A stretch of DNA of 64,000 bases from Gigaspora rosea (lineage: Eukaryota > Glomeromycota > Glomeromycetes > Diversisporales > Gigasporaceae): the NCBI GenBank assembly GCA_003550325.1, contig QKWP01000363.1:23584-87583 (forward strand), written 5' to 3'. Positions within the stretch are counted from its first letter, which is position 1; the number at the start of each line of letters is the position of its first letter. A program made the translations under genes and the position numbers. The notes under the pieces were generated by a model. The model was not told the DNA's origin, ran no database searches, and saw only the letters and a program-made list of their open reading frames with translations. Shown one piece after another: positions 12,036 to 23,397 of this stretch.

Positions 12036-12607
12036 GTTGGGTGTTCGATCAACTATGTAAATCAAAACTATATGTGGTACCATATAAAAATTAATTACAG
12101 TATTAAGGATTCGATGATCAGGATAGTGATCAAGATAGTGACTGGGATTATTTATCACTTTTTATATATAATTTAATAGTAAAGAATGACTTGTATGTTG
12201 TCAGATGTCTAGAACGTAGCTTTACTTTTTTCAATTATTTTAGTACAAATCAATACTTAAACACCTTTATAACAAAGTTACGTTAAAAATTTTATGTCTA
12301 GTATTAAATTTTTGATCATAATGAAAACATCTCATGAACCAAAATTTTTGTTAAGAGTCAATTTAAAATTTAAATATGAATCTCAAAAAGGTTTTTTTCA
12401 ACATAACTTTGTCATAAAGGTGTTTAAGAACCGATTTATGCTAAAATAATTAAGAAAAATAAAGACATTCGCTCTAGACATCTAAAAACGTACAAGTCAC
12501 TCTTTACTATTAAAAAGTGATAAATAATCCCAGTCACTATCTTGAATTCAATTCTTATATCGTACCATATATATAGTTTGATTTACATAGTTGACCGAAT
12601 ACCCAAT
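12036..12607. mobile_element. MITE with ~140-bp terminal inverted repeats
   Basis: Long imperfect palindrome. The ends TTGGGTGTTCGATCAACTAT and (reverse) TTGGGTATTCGGTCAACTAT lead into matching arms containing GATAGTGACTGGGATTATTT and, further in, AAAGAATGACTTGTA and AACACCTTTAT. It has no coding capacity. It lies about 20 bp upstream of the decayed F-box start codon and interrupts promoter sequence that is continuous in the paralogue. No clean target duplication could be fixed. Confidence 0.8.
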
Positions 12608-12790
12608 GTTACATGATTATTATTATTGAATTGTTTATTTTATGCATTTATAATATAGTACGATAAAACATTTACTATCCGGAGTTAGCGGAGGACAAAT
12701 GCATATCTAATATTTGTGCACACTTATGTAATTGTGTAAGCATCTTGCGTGGAAGACAAGTCGGCCTTTTAATATCTAACATTTATGAAG

Positions 12791-13146
12791 ATTGGTAGCT
12801 CCTTATATTTGGGGTTTAACCCTTAAATTCTTTGGACACTAATAAATTTTTCATATTATACCCTTTTAGGCTCGCTTCAACAAGCAAGAAATAGAAAGAT
12901 GAAATCATAATACGAAAAATTTTGGGATGAAATAATATTGAAAATTGAAAATTAAAAAAGCTCGCTCTTATGCAAGACAGCCATCGGAATTTATGCTTAA
13001 AATTTCTGCATGTTAATCAAGTATTAATTAATCCCGATCAACTACTGAATATTGATATTCACATAGAACAATCGTTTACGCATTTCTATCAATAAGTGGA
13101 ATACATTCATATAAGCAAAATATGGTGATTTGTTGATTATTAAAAA
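12791..13146. other. Intergenic, nothing recognised
   Basis: AT-rich sequence between the duplicated F-box upstream region and the Harbinger-type MITE. No gene or RNA is visible. Confidence 0.4.
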
Positions 13147-13149
13147 TTA

Positions 13150-13403
13150 GGCCACGCAAAGTTAATTTTTCGTTTTGCATAACCCGCCGACACAATTTTT
13201 CCAAAAAAAAAAATTTTTTAAATTCCTATTGTGCCAATTATTCCATTTTTGTCATTTAATGTGTCACCCGATGATGACCTTAATTTCCCGTAATAACCTG
13301 ATAGGTCCGATAAAAAAAAAACCAAAATTTTCTGATTCCATGTTATGCAAACCGAAGAATTAACTTGCGATCTGAACATAAATTAATTTAAGCCACGCAA
13401 AAA

Positions 13404-13434
<31 letters not shown>

Positions 13435-13498
13435 CGACCCGCCGACCGGAATTTTGAAACACAGGTTATGCAAAACGAAAAATTAACTTTGCGTGGCC
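13150..13498. mobile_element. PIF/Harbinger-type MITE, TTA target duplication
   Basis: 349 bp with a near-perfect 34-bp terminal inverted repeat starting GGCCACGCAAAGTTAATTTT and continuing TCGTTTTGCATAAC. It is flanked by TTA on both sides (13147-13149 and 13499-13501); a 3-bp TTA/TNA duplication is characteristic of the PIF/Harbinger superfamily. The interior is T/A-run rich with no transposase. A left-end partial copy lies at 57177, and the same end sequence is embedded in the tandem array at 37.5-40.5 kb. Confidence 0.9.
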
Positions 13499-13539
13499 TT
13501 ATATGACGATATTTAAACCTGTTACCTTGGTTCCACCAT

Positions 13540-13990
13540 CTTGAATGGGAGCTACGGCGCAATGGTGTTATCGTTACACCGTAAATCCAGGGAACCGGAG
13601 AAATGGAAACCCGTTTGGCAAGTCCCGAATTAGGAGGTAATAGTGAAGATCTACAACGGCACTACCAAAAGAAGGTGGGTGGCCGGGATCGGAATGAACC
13701 TAATAAGGGCAGGCGGCTTTGTCGCTAAATCCGTATCCGAAGTGGAATGGGACACAGAAGATAACGGTAGGCAGTTGGTGCGAGGGTAAAGTAGCCCTTA
13801 GGCTGATGATTTATCTAAAAGAGTTGGGGCCCCTTAATATCTGCGTTTGTGCAGTGTAACGGGTAGTAATAGGAAGAGCGTGAACCAGAGGGTTTAAATA
13901 GGCAATTCCCGTAGTTGGGTTGTAGGTATGGCAGCTAGTGTAGAACCTTCGGGCGGACTACTTAAATTAGGCACCAAAAGTGCACGTGTG
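13540..13990 (+). mobile_element. GC-rich retroposon fragment related to 28124-29152
   Basis: Shares long segments with the tRNA-headed element at 28124-29152: GGAACCGG.GAAATGGAAACC, AAGTCCCGA.TAAGGAGGTA-like words, and a long 3' block from ACCAGAGGGTTTAAATAGGC through CCTTCGGGCGGACTACTTAA to GTGTGGCTAGTTGTA. The tRNA-like head and a large middle part are absent. The block is followed by unrelated sequence at about 13995. It has no protein-coding function; open frames across it are incidental. Confidence 0.8.
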
Positions 13991-14663
13991 GCTAGTTGTA
14001 TCCTCATTCATGTAATAAATATTACGTCCTAATAACTCATAATAAAATCCCGGCCATAGTACCCGGCCTCTAAAGTTAAAAAAAAAAAAAAGTAATTGTG
14101 TAACAGGATTAAAAATAAATAGAATTATCAGATTGTATTTGACCGATAAATTGCTTATAAAACATCTAAATGATTTATGAATCATCTAATTTTTGGTCAA
14201 ATACAGCCAATTATAAATATTACTTTTGATTACTATTTTAATACAGTTAAACTTCTCTAAATGCAACCCCTAAAAAATACCTCTTTAAATGCAATCTTAA
14301 CTATTTACCAGACTCTATAAAATCGCCACCAAAAATTTTTCAATTATCCTAACTAGCCAAATCTCAATATCAGCTGTAACGTAACACGATCAGGAAAATT
14401 CAAGACGTTCAAAAATCGCACATAACTCTGAAACCGACTTCTGCGCACTAAAAAAAATTCCTTGCAAAATTTTGATATGAGAAATACTTTCAAGTTCTAA
14501 CTTAATAGCAAATTACAGACCCTAATCTAATTACGTAAATTTTATTTTTAAAACTGTCTACTGTATAATAAGATGTAATAAAAATGCATTGTATAATACT
14601 GTTTAATTCATAAATTTCAACGTTGTTTTTTTCTTTTTTTCTTATCTATCATTATTTAAATAA
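13991..14663. other. Intergenic with dispersed-repeat copy
   Basis: Contains an opposite-strand copy of the dispersed repeat at 14350-14500 (AAAATTCCTTGCAAAATTTT, ..GTAACGTAACACGATCAGG). The rest is AT-rich 3' flank of the F-box gene. No gene is seen. Confidence 0.45.
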
Positions 14664-15974
14664 CTAACACGATGAATTTACTCTAAACTTTACACTAGTA
14701 CTATCTTTGCAAAGTATTTTTTTGATCTCATTTGTTATATCAGAACCCATAGGATTATTATAAAGAAACAGGGAGGTCAGATTAGTATTTTTACAAAGTG
14801 CTTCTGCCAACATTTTGCCTTCTATGTTACCAAGTTGATTTCCACTAAGAGATAGGGAAGTTAAAGTAATGTTATTGGAAAGAGCTTCTGCAATTATTTT
14901 AGTTTCCTCAGAGCCAATCTTATTTTTTCCAATATTCAGAGAAGTTAAAACTGTATTTTTGTAAAGTGCTTCTATTATCACTTTTATCTCTTCAAAACCG
15001 AGATTATTATTATAAAGATTTAAGTAAGTAAGAGAAGTATTTCTGAGGAGAATTTCTGCTATTGCTTTGCTTCCTTTAATTCCAAGATTATTATCACTAA
15101 TATTTAAAGATGATAGAGTAATATTTTTATAAAGAGCCTCTGCAAGCGTTTTTCCACCTTCGAAAGTCAATTGATTATGACTAAAAGATAAGGTGGTTAG
15201 AGTAGTATTCTCGTAAAGAACTTCTGCAAATGCTTTTATTCCTTCATCACCAAGTTTATTCAAGGAAAGATTTAAAATAGACAGAGTTGTATTCTCATAA
15301 AAAGCATTTGATAACACTTTCGCCTCCTTAGAACCAAGCTTGCAATCCTGTAATCCTAATGAGCTTAGGCAAGTATTTTTACAAAGAACATCCGCTAATG
15401 TTTTTATTTCTTCAAAGCTAAATTCATTTCGAGAAAGGTTTAATAAAGTAATGGTAGAATTTTTATAAAGAATTTCTAATAATAACTTTACTACTTTGCA
15501 ATTATTGATTTTTTGAAAATTTGCATACTTAATTTTCTTATTTGTACGTATTAACATTGCAATTAAAGAATCTTTAACTATTTGAATTACATTTTTAAAT
15601 TCCAAATATTTCTTAGTATGTTCTCTACCGTTATTGTGTTCATATCCTTCGCAAAGCCAATTTACAATTCCTTCATCTAAATCATAGTAGTCAATTGATA
15701 TAATATATGACATATATTCAAACAATAGCTTTTGTTCATTTGGAAGTGAAATATTTAGTGGGATCAATGATGCTTTTTCTTCATTGTTCAAGAATAAAAA
15801 GCATATTCTCATAAGTTTTCTATCTCTACAGTGAGATAATGGTTCGTTCCATAATATTGGAACCACATTTCTGCACCATTGACGGTTTACAAGAAGGCAT
15901 GAAAATAAATCTTTATAATTGCATTTAAGTTTATTGAATATTTCAATAAGGCATTCATTTGGTAGCGCTATCAT
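14664..15974 (-). CDS. F-box protein with RI-type leucine-rich repeats
   Basis: Uninterrupted 436-residue protein. Residues 1-45 form an F-box (LPNECLIEIFNKL, LFSCLLVNRQWC, ILWNEPLS), the segment that in this family binds Skp1 of an SCF ubiquitin ligase. After a linker of about 125 residues, residues 172-423 are nine consecutive 28-residue repeats of the ribonuclease-inhibitor type (N.TLTSLNLS.N.LG.EG.K.LAEALYK), the likely substrate-recognition horseshoe. A 13-residue basic/polar tail follows. The start is fixed by the F-box beginning at residue 3 and by the same start in the paralogue at 12018. No intron is needed. By family, the protein would act as a cytosolic or nuclear adaptor delivering a target to ubiquitination; the target is unknown. 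A decayed tandem copy lies 2.6 kb downstream. Confidence 0.88.
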   Translation of the reverse strand: MIALPNECLIEIFNKLKCNYKDLFSCLLVNRQWCRNVVPILWNEPLSHCRDRKLMRICFLFLNNEEKASLIPLNISLPNEQKLLFEYMSYIISIDYYDLDEGIVNWLCEGYEHNNGREHTKKYLEFKNVIQIVKDSLIAMLIRTNKKIKYANFQKINNCKVVKLLLEILYKNSTITLLNLSRNEFSFEEIKTLADVLCKNTCLSSLGLQDCKLGSKEAKVLSNAFYENTTLSILNLSLNKLGDEGIKAFAEVLYENTTLTTLSFSHNQLTFEGGKTLAEALYKNITLSSLNISDNNLGIKGSKAIAEILLRNTSLTYLNLYNNNLGFEEIKVIIEALYKNTVLTSLNIGKNKIGSEETKIIAEALSNNITLTSLSLSGNQLGNIEGKMLAEALCKNTNLTSLFLYNNPMGSDITNEIKKILCKDSTSVKFRVNSSC

Positions 15975-17109
15975 AGTAAAGGCGATTATTATAGTACGTA
16001 CGAAGTTAGCGGAGGAATTATGATTTAAGTTAACGTTAATACCTATCTATATTTATACATTTTTTGATGTTGTGTAAGCACCTTGTGGGTAACGCAAATC
16101 GATGTCTTGCATTACTAGGAACGTACGTACGTAGTCACACATAACAATCTTGCATTTGATTGGGCGTTATAAATCCATGATTTCACATGACATGTTTGAC
16201 ATGTTAATGCATTGTACTGGTGTATACTGTTAGTAGGTTAACCCGAGCTTCAAAACACAAAATTTTCTAATATCACTAACCAACATACTACGTAAAATTG
16301 ATCAGATTGGAATTTGCTATCACATAGATGACCAGCATTATTGCCTAGTCCAAAAGGCTCCGGTTACACGAAAAGGCAAAATTTTTTGGACATCACTAAC
16401 TTACTAACATACTGCTATTGTACGTATATGAGCATACTGGATTTGATACGTATTCGCGCTACATTGGCATTTACATACATACGTACTTTGTCACGGTTGG
16501 GAAGTTTATAAAAATCGTTACCGAGTTTTGCAATAAGCCGTGTTCATTAGGATATTAAAAGAAGGTAATTTTTATATTGGAGAGCTGTTTATATTTACAA
16601 GAACTGTTATTTATTTATAAGAATTCTATTTTTCTTTCCTTCCATTCCTTTAAATACATTCTGCACTCTATTCCTACAATTATTCACACGATAAAAAGAA
16701 ATAACTCGTTGAAAGAATTACAAATTAGGCGAGACCAATTCAATTCGGTGGTTTATGTTACCCCACTCTTTCTTAGAAAAAAGTTTTTTGGATATACATA
16801 TATGATTTGGCCGGAAAGCATAATGCCGGGTGGTTTAAGATTAGAAATTTTAAAGTTCCGAAAAATTCATAAGAGAAAATGAACATAAAAGACGAGCAAG
16901 TTCAGCCCGATAATTTCCGATTGAGAAAAATTTTTATTAAAAATTTGCTGTGTATGCGTTCCGTTCCTCCTCCTGAGAAAGGAATGATCGAATTAAATTG
17001 GTCTCACCTTATGAAGTAATAGTCAAAAATAGCGTGAAAACGGTGATAAAGGATTGTTAAAAATAAAAAGGATGAAGTAATTGTATTTAAATATATAGTA
17101 TGCTCGGTT
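15975..17109. other. F-box 5' flank and intergenic
   Basis: About 16005-16115 is the promoter-proximal region shared with the paralogue (GAAGTTAGCGGAGGA, TTGTGTAAGCACCTTG). A 101-codon open frame at 16577-16882 is not recognisable, has no homologue in the window, and is not called. No other element is supported. Confidence 0.45.
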
Positions 17110-17322
17110 AATTATTGCCATGGCTGATGCTGAAATTTTGACCTATTTTGATAAATTTTAAAATTTTTTTGGTATGTCGTTTTCGTTTTTGTTAGGGTAG
17201 GGTTCGGGTGTAGCTTTGATATTTAAAGTGTATGTGTGGATTTTAGCTGGGTTTATTGTTTCAAATCGAGACCCAAATTTCAGCATCAGCCAATTTCAGC
17301 ATCAGCCGCGACAATTATTTTG
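17110..17322. mobile_element. Small MITE-like inverted repeat
   Basis: The left arm TTAATTATTGCCATGGCTGA continues TGCTGAAATTTT. It pairs with a right arm holding AAATTTCAGCATCAGCC twice, then GCGACAATTATTTT. About 210 bp, non-coding. Target duplication not resolved. Confidence 0.6.
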
Positions 17323-17950
17323 CATTATCGCCAAAACGATCAAGGTTTCGCCATTCGGCCGATTTACCGGGTAACCAATTTCCCGTGACAACGTAAGTAC
17401 GTAATATCATAAGATGGAACGAAATCAGAAAACTTTCTATTGTTACGCATCAACTGACCTCCTTAATATTCAAATTGCGTTTATTGTATAAATTCTATTT
17501 TATTTGGCTTTATTTAATATTTTATTTAATGGTATTTGGCTCGCTCGAAGACTCAATTCGCAGAGAATTTCTTTCAGGCAAAGTTATTTAGCAGCGATTA
17601 ATTCACTGACAAGCCCTCTTCATAAAAAGTTGTTTCACTGACAGCTAATTTTACAGCCAAATTAATTCTAGCCATTGTCGATAGAATAGTTAGGGTTAAG
17701 TTTAGGTCTGAAGTTGGTGCAATTTATAACAAAACCCAGGATCATAAATATCGTTCAACGGGTCATATTTTATCTAATTTAATTAAAATAGTGGCTAATT
17801 ATCTGTGAATTATTCGTCTGTAAAATAACCTGGTCTGTAAATAATTGTCTATAAACTAAGTCTTCTATAAGATGATTGTTGGTGAAATAGATAACGTAAT
17901 TTCACATATTTATTATGTGTCGATTACTTTATTATTTTTATTTCAAAAGG

Positions 17951-19007
17951 CATAGGGAAATTTACACATCGGGACTCAAATTTGAAATAATTATGAATGA
18001 GGACCTAACTTATAAATATTTATTATAAAGGCCTAATCTTACAAACTGATTAACGTAGTTCAATAGTTTAATGAAGCATTAAATTAATAAAGTACGCCAA
18101 CTGCGTCCTGGGACATCACCAGGTCTTAAAAAAAAAAAAATTACAAATACGGGCCCAAACGTAATCAAAGGATTTTTGCGACATAATATTTAGAGTTGTG
18201 ATATATAAATTACAATTTTACGTTACATGTAATTTTACATAAGTTTAAGAAATTAATTTCACACGTTATACATAAAGGACCATGGCCTGTATTATTGTAC
18301 CATTTGATAACTTTTAAATCACCAAAAATTTGATCTCAAAAACTAAATGTCATGTATTCAAAACTACAAATTACATGAAAAATTAATTTAAGTAACTTAC
18401 ACAAAATTACATAAAATTGCAGTAATTTGACATCCTAATAATATTGTTATGATCACTCACCTTCCACTTCATAACTATATGAATGGTGGTTAAAGAAATA
18501 ATATATAGTAAAATGGCATGCACTAGTCTTGTTTATGGGGCAAATGACAAGGGTTAGTGGACACTTTCCATTTTAGTAAAAGTCATCTCAATTTATAATG
18601 TGTTTGACATAATGATAATTGAAGATAATATTACAATCGAAGATGAAAGCAATGATTTTATAAACAAAATTGAAATGAAAGAAGTTAGAAAATTGAGAAA
18701 AAGAAATTGATTAATAGATAATTGCCTTGTATTTTATACTCATATATTGAATATATTGATTACTAACTTATATTTGTCAATATGTAGTAAAAGACGATAT
18801 TTTTTATGCGCCACCAGTTACAAGTAAGTTAAATCATGATTGCTTGAGTTTCGTGGTTAAGTCATGATTTGGCACTGATTCATATGATGCAAAATTACTT
18901 GGGCCCATATTTATGACGCTTTCAAAAATTAGGCCTTTATATAAATAGATATTTTTAAATTAGACCCTCATTCATAATTATTTTCAAATTTGGTCCCGTC
19001 CCTTTTT
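17951..19007. mobile_element. ~1-kb non-autonomous TIR element, 'AGGG(C)CC' family
   Basis: Left end TAGGGAAATTTACACATCGG, followed by CAAATTTGAAATAATTATGA and TATAAAGGCCTAAT. The same words appear inverted at 18900-18995 (AGGCCTTTATATAAATAG, TCATAATTATTTTCAAATTT, GGTCCCGTCCC). Size, inverted ends and subterminal 30-35-bp repeats match the better preserved element at 48246-49265. The right tip is degraded. No coding capacity. Confidence 0.65.
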
Positions 19008-19589
19008 TTATGTAACAGTAGGCATGCTCGATTATTAAATGTAAATAGAAACTGAGAATAAAAAATTAACAATATACAATATATGATACAAGCGTGAATG
19101 GGGTGCCGCTGGCCCTTACAATTTTGATAAGGCAAAAATTCAGATTTCAAAAAAATTTCCAATGTTATGCTTATTTATTAATCTATCGAATTAAATAGGT
19201 AAATAAGTTGGTTCAAATACTTCGATTAAAAAGAATAGACATGACCAACCATGTGGCTAAAAGAATACTAGCTAGTCAAAGGTGCTGAAAATAAATCAAA
19301 CTAAAGAAATGATAACATGCCCTGGAAAAATTAGCAAATGAGGTATTATCATAACAGTTGAGTGAGCGAGAAACAGCACTACTGGTGATATCTACTCTGT
19401 GTCGGATGGGATAGGTTAAGAAAAATTGAGACGGCTATTAGGATTCAATGAATTATAAATGAAAGATCACTGTAAGTAACTTGATCTCTATCATGAGTTT
19501 CTATAAAAACTTGGTTACAGAACTTAATTACTATCCCAGTGACCACGGTATGTAATCAAGTTTGAGATAGTTCGCGTTGGGATAACTGT
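19008..19589. other. Intergenic, nothing recognised
   Basis: No gene, RNA or transposon end could be supported. A 64-codon open frame (18968-19162, minus) overlaps the end of the preceding element and is incidental. Confidence 0.4.
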
Positions 19590-20850
19590 AATTTTTATGT
19601 AGCTAAGGTTTAATCCATTTGTAGTAGAATTATCATAATTTCCATCATAAGTCATTGTAAAAAATTCTGTTAAGGAACTTTGTACTCTTTCTCTCTAATC
19701 TGAACAAAATACTCTAAAACATTTGTAAATTTTATTATAGAGTTCAGATTAGCTAATAATAACTCTTTGAGAACTGAACCTAAAAATTTTTTACATATAA
19801 AAATACTTAAAGAACATTTTTGTTGGAATAGAGAGAGTTGACTGTATTCTGGTGGTCATTGTATGTGGTTGAGTTATTTGCATTAGAATTATTGTATTTC
19901 TAGTATTATTTTTATAAAAAAAATTCTGCTACAAAACTTACTCGACACTAATATATAAATTTGGTTTACCACAGGTGTTTGTAAATTTATATTGGAATTA
20001 TTGTGATTCTATTATATTACTGTAAAAATTCTATTATAGAATTTATTCGCTATTCAGTAACTGCAGTATGTAGTTAAGTCAAATTGGTTTGCATAGGATT
20101 ATTGTAATTTCTATTATACATGACTTACTTGCTGAACTTGCTTGTTATCCTATTGATCTCATTATATAGTTAAAGGTTGAGTTAGTTTGCATTGGAATTA
20201 TTGTAATGTTTATTATGTTATTATAAATAATCTGTTCCAAAACTTACTCAATGTTTAATTTATAGCTAAGGTTGAGTTGATTTGTATTAAAATTTTCATG
20301 ATTTCTATCATAGCTATTGAATAAAATTCCATTGTTGAACTTATTTACTATTAACTAACCTTGTATATAATTATAAATTAGTTGCATTAAAAATTATTGT
20401 ATCACTGTAAAAAATTTTATTACAAAACCTACTCACTATTCTAGTGATAAATAGTATATAGTTAAGGTTGAGGTAGTTTGTATTGGAATAAAATATTGTG
20501 TTTCCTATAGTAAACTATTGTAAAAAATTCTGTTACATTACAAAGCTTGCATGCAATTTCAGTAACAATAAAAGCAGAGTTAGTTGTGTAGAAATTATCA
20601 TGATCCTATTGTAAGTTACTATAAAAAATTCTGTTACAAATCTACTTGACACATAATACATTTTAAGTTAAGTTTGCATCAAAATAATTTTGATATTTAT
20701 CATGAATTCTATAAAAAATTCTTATATAAAAGTTGCTCTCTATTCTAATAATCACAATATGTAGTTAGAGTTAAGATAGTTCATATTGGATTATTATAGT
20801 TTCTTTCATAAACTACCTTACTATACTGGCTATACACAATATGTAACTCA
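19590..20850 (+). repeat. Divergent ~100-bp satellite, at least 10 units
   Basis: Successive units at roughly 19605, 19868, 19970, 20073, 20173, 20262, 20353, 20458, 20571, 20661 and 20763. The consensus layout is TAGTTAAGGTTGAGTTAGTT, TGCATTGGAATTATTGTAAT, TTCTATTATG..TTGTAAAAAA, TTCTGTTACAAAACTTACTC and a short AT spacer. Spacing varies between about 90 and 113 bp, so the array is old. A stretch at 19660-19860 is unlike the units and may be an insertion. Related units lie at 380-760 and, inverted, at 60560-60835. Confidence 0.8.
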
Positions 20851-21299
20851 CTAATACATCTACTAATATTACCTATATATTAGTTAATCTAATATCAAAG
20901 ATACAAAGTGCATATAATAAACTAAGTTTGATTTTTTAAAAAAACATAAATATATAACAAATGAGAATGTGAATAAAAATAACTGGTTGTTTCTGTATTC
21001 TTGATTCTCCGCATTTCAATTTCATATATTGATTATTAATTGTCATAGCTGATGCTATAGTTGCTAACACTGAAGCTTTGCTATAACAATACCTTACCTT
21101 ATTCCTTCAGGTGTAAATACAATATCCTTGTATAGTTTTATCATACTGTATTTTGTGTAATAATGCACATGTGCATTATTTCGAAATTGGCACTTTTTTA
21201 AAAATCACCAATTTGACTCAAAATAATGCACATGTGTGTCCTGAAATAATGCACCCCCTCCCCTAAGAGTTTCACGATAAATATAAGTATATTGCACAT

Positions 21300-21510
21300 T
21301 AGGGGTTTTAATGGGTCAGGTTTGGGTCAGACCCGGGTCAGACCCACTTGGGTCAAAACTCAACCTGGGTCTGACCTGCCTTATGTCAAACCCAACCCGA
21401 GTCTAACTGCCTCATACCAAACCCGACCCAGGTCTGACCCGCCTTATGTCAAATCTGACCCTGGTCTGACCCAACCCAACCCAATCAGGTGAACCCGGGT
21501 CAATGGGTCA
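21300..21510 (+). repeat. GGGTCAGACC/CTGACCC array, left arm
   Basis: Repeated GGGTCAGACCCGGGTCAGAC, CAACCTGGGTCTGACC and GACCCAGGTCTGACCC in a GC-rich island within very AT-rich DNA. The mirror array is at 27500-27650. The 66-codon frame across it is low complexity and not a gene. Confidence 0.85.
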
Positions 21511-23397
21511 TACAAATTTTATCAAGATTATGCATTTAAATAAGCCATTCGAGTTATGAATAATTTTATATATTTTACAACACTTAGTGAATATAAAAAC
21601 ATTTATAATCTAGATAGGGATGGCTATTTATGTTGTATTCATGGACTCATGAGACCCAAAAAATTACAAAGATTGTTGATCCAAATAAATCAAAGTTCAA
21701 TAATCTATTTATAAATAGTGCTCGTACCCAGATTACTCTTTATCCGAAAGGTTGTAATCTTTAACAAAATCTAATAACCAGTTTTATATTCTATTCAAAT
21801 AAAAGAATAATGGTTATATCCGGATAAGATATTTATATTATTAGCTATGTTGCATTAATCAAATAAAGTAACACTATATTGATTAAAAAATAAATAAGAT
21901 TGGTATATCTCTTAAATTTATAATAAATACATTTTATTTTATCAAAATAAGATTTACAAATTTTAATTCTGAAACCCTTATTATTATAATGTTCTGCATT
22001 ATTCTGAATTTATGTTAATTATCAATTGGCGTTATTCGTGAATCGTGAAATGTCATTTGTCATTTTAGAACTGCTATCCATTTACCAATTAATAAAAAAA
22101 AAGTGAAAATAATAATAATAATAATTAAATAAAAAAATTAAAAAAATAATAAATAAATAAACGTGAATAAAAATAAATTACTAAATATTAAATGCTAATG
22201 TTATATTTTAACAATGTAATTAATAATTTTTGCATTTCCCATGTAGAACACATCTGCTTTTGTCTTTTGGCAATAGCAGGAATCTGGTCGGGCGTCTTAT
22301 CTAACCCGGATCTAATAAAAAGATAATTACTAAATTTTTTTTAAGAAAATTTATTTTTTCCAGTTTTTTTTGTAACCATCATGCTCAGCCTGGTAGTAGC
22401 ACAGATTATTTTGTAAAATTTTTGACATAGCAAACTTGCATTCCTTAGGTATTCTTATATTGTTTAGGCCTGAGCATTTCTTCTATTACGACAATATAAA
22501 GAACCTTAGCTTGAATTTCGGGTTATACTAAAGATTAACAAATTTCACAAGTCACGAAGTCATATCCTTGCTCAATAAAGTGTATAAAAAAAACAGATGA
22601 AACAATAGAAGAATTATCTTTATAAATATCAATGAAAAGATCATTGCAAATATAAATATAATTACTGTGATAATGAGTAAGTATTCTGTGGTCTCATGAA
22701 TTGACATTTAGTGAAAATCAAGAAAGAACATGTTTAAATTCAGAATTAAAGTAAATTCAGAAATGACTCAGAACAATAATAGTTTAGAATAATCCTTTTA
22801 TCATGCAGTGTCCAACTTGCACTTTTCTTATTGTATTCTGTACTGTGTAAAGAATGTAATAGAAAAATAAAATAAGTGCTTACTGTACAAGTATGTATTC
22901 ATATATATAATATAATAATTATTATTATAAACTTACAAAAAACTGAAAGCCAGTATAAGTTTAAAGTGTAATTGATTTATATCAATCTATTAAATAAATA
23001 TAATAAAAAACGAAATAATAAAATCATGTTTTATTTAAAATACATTAATGGGTATCTGTTTGGCCATTGTACTAAATTTAGTACAGCGCAAAAAATTAAT
23101 TACGACACAACCACAAGTTTAATTTTAACTAAAATTTGCTAGAATATTTATTACGTATAGCTTTATTTATATATAAAATTTTAGCACTATTTACAAATAA
23201 AAATTTTGTGAAATGTGATTGCAAAGTGCTGCCATTGTGCAAAAATTTTGCCGTACTAAATTTAGTACAACAAAAAAAAATCGATACCTCCAAAAATTAT
23301 ATAATAAAATAGTATAAAAAAATATATATAAATTGCCTATATCGACCCTTCATTTTGATATATTTAGATTATAAATAACAGTCACTGAAGCAACTAA

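Noticed and set aside
13391-13440. CRISPR or other repeat-spacer array in the poly-A/T tracts
   Set aside because: Simple homopolymers inside a MITE; no regular repeat-spacer pattern anywhere in the window, and the DNA is eukaryotic in character.
16577-16882. 101-codon open frame, plus strand
   Set aside because: No domain, no homologue in the window, no convincing promoter or splice context; possible but unsupported.
21292-21492. 66-codon open frame
   Set aside because: Translation of the GGGTCAGACC array of a transposable element; periodic low-complexity residues.
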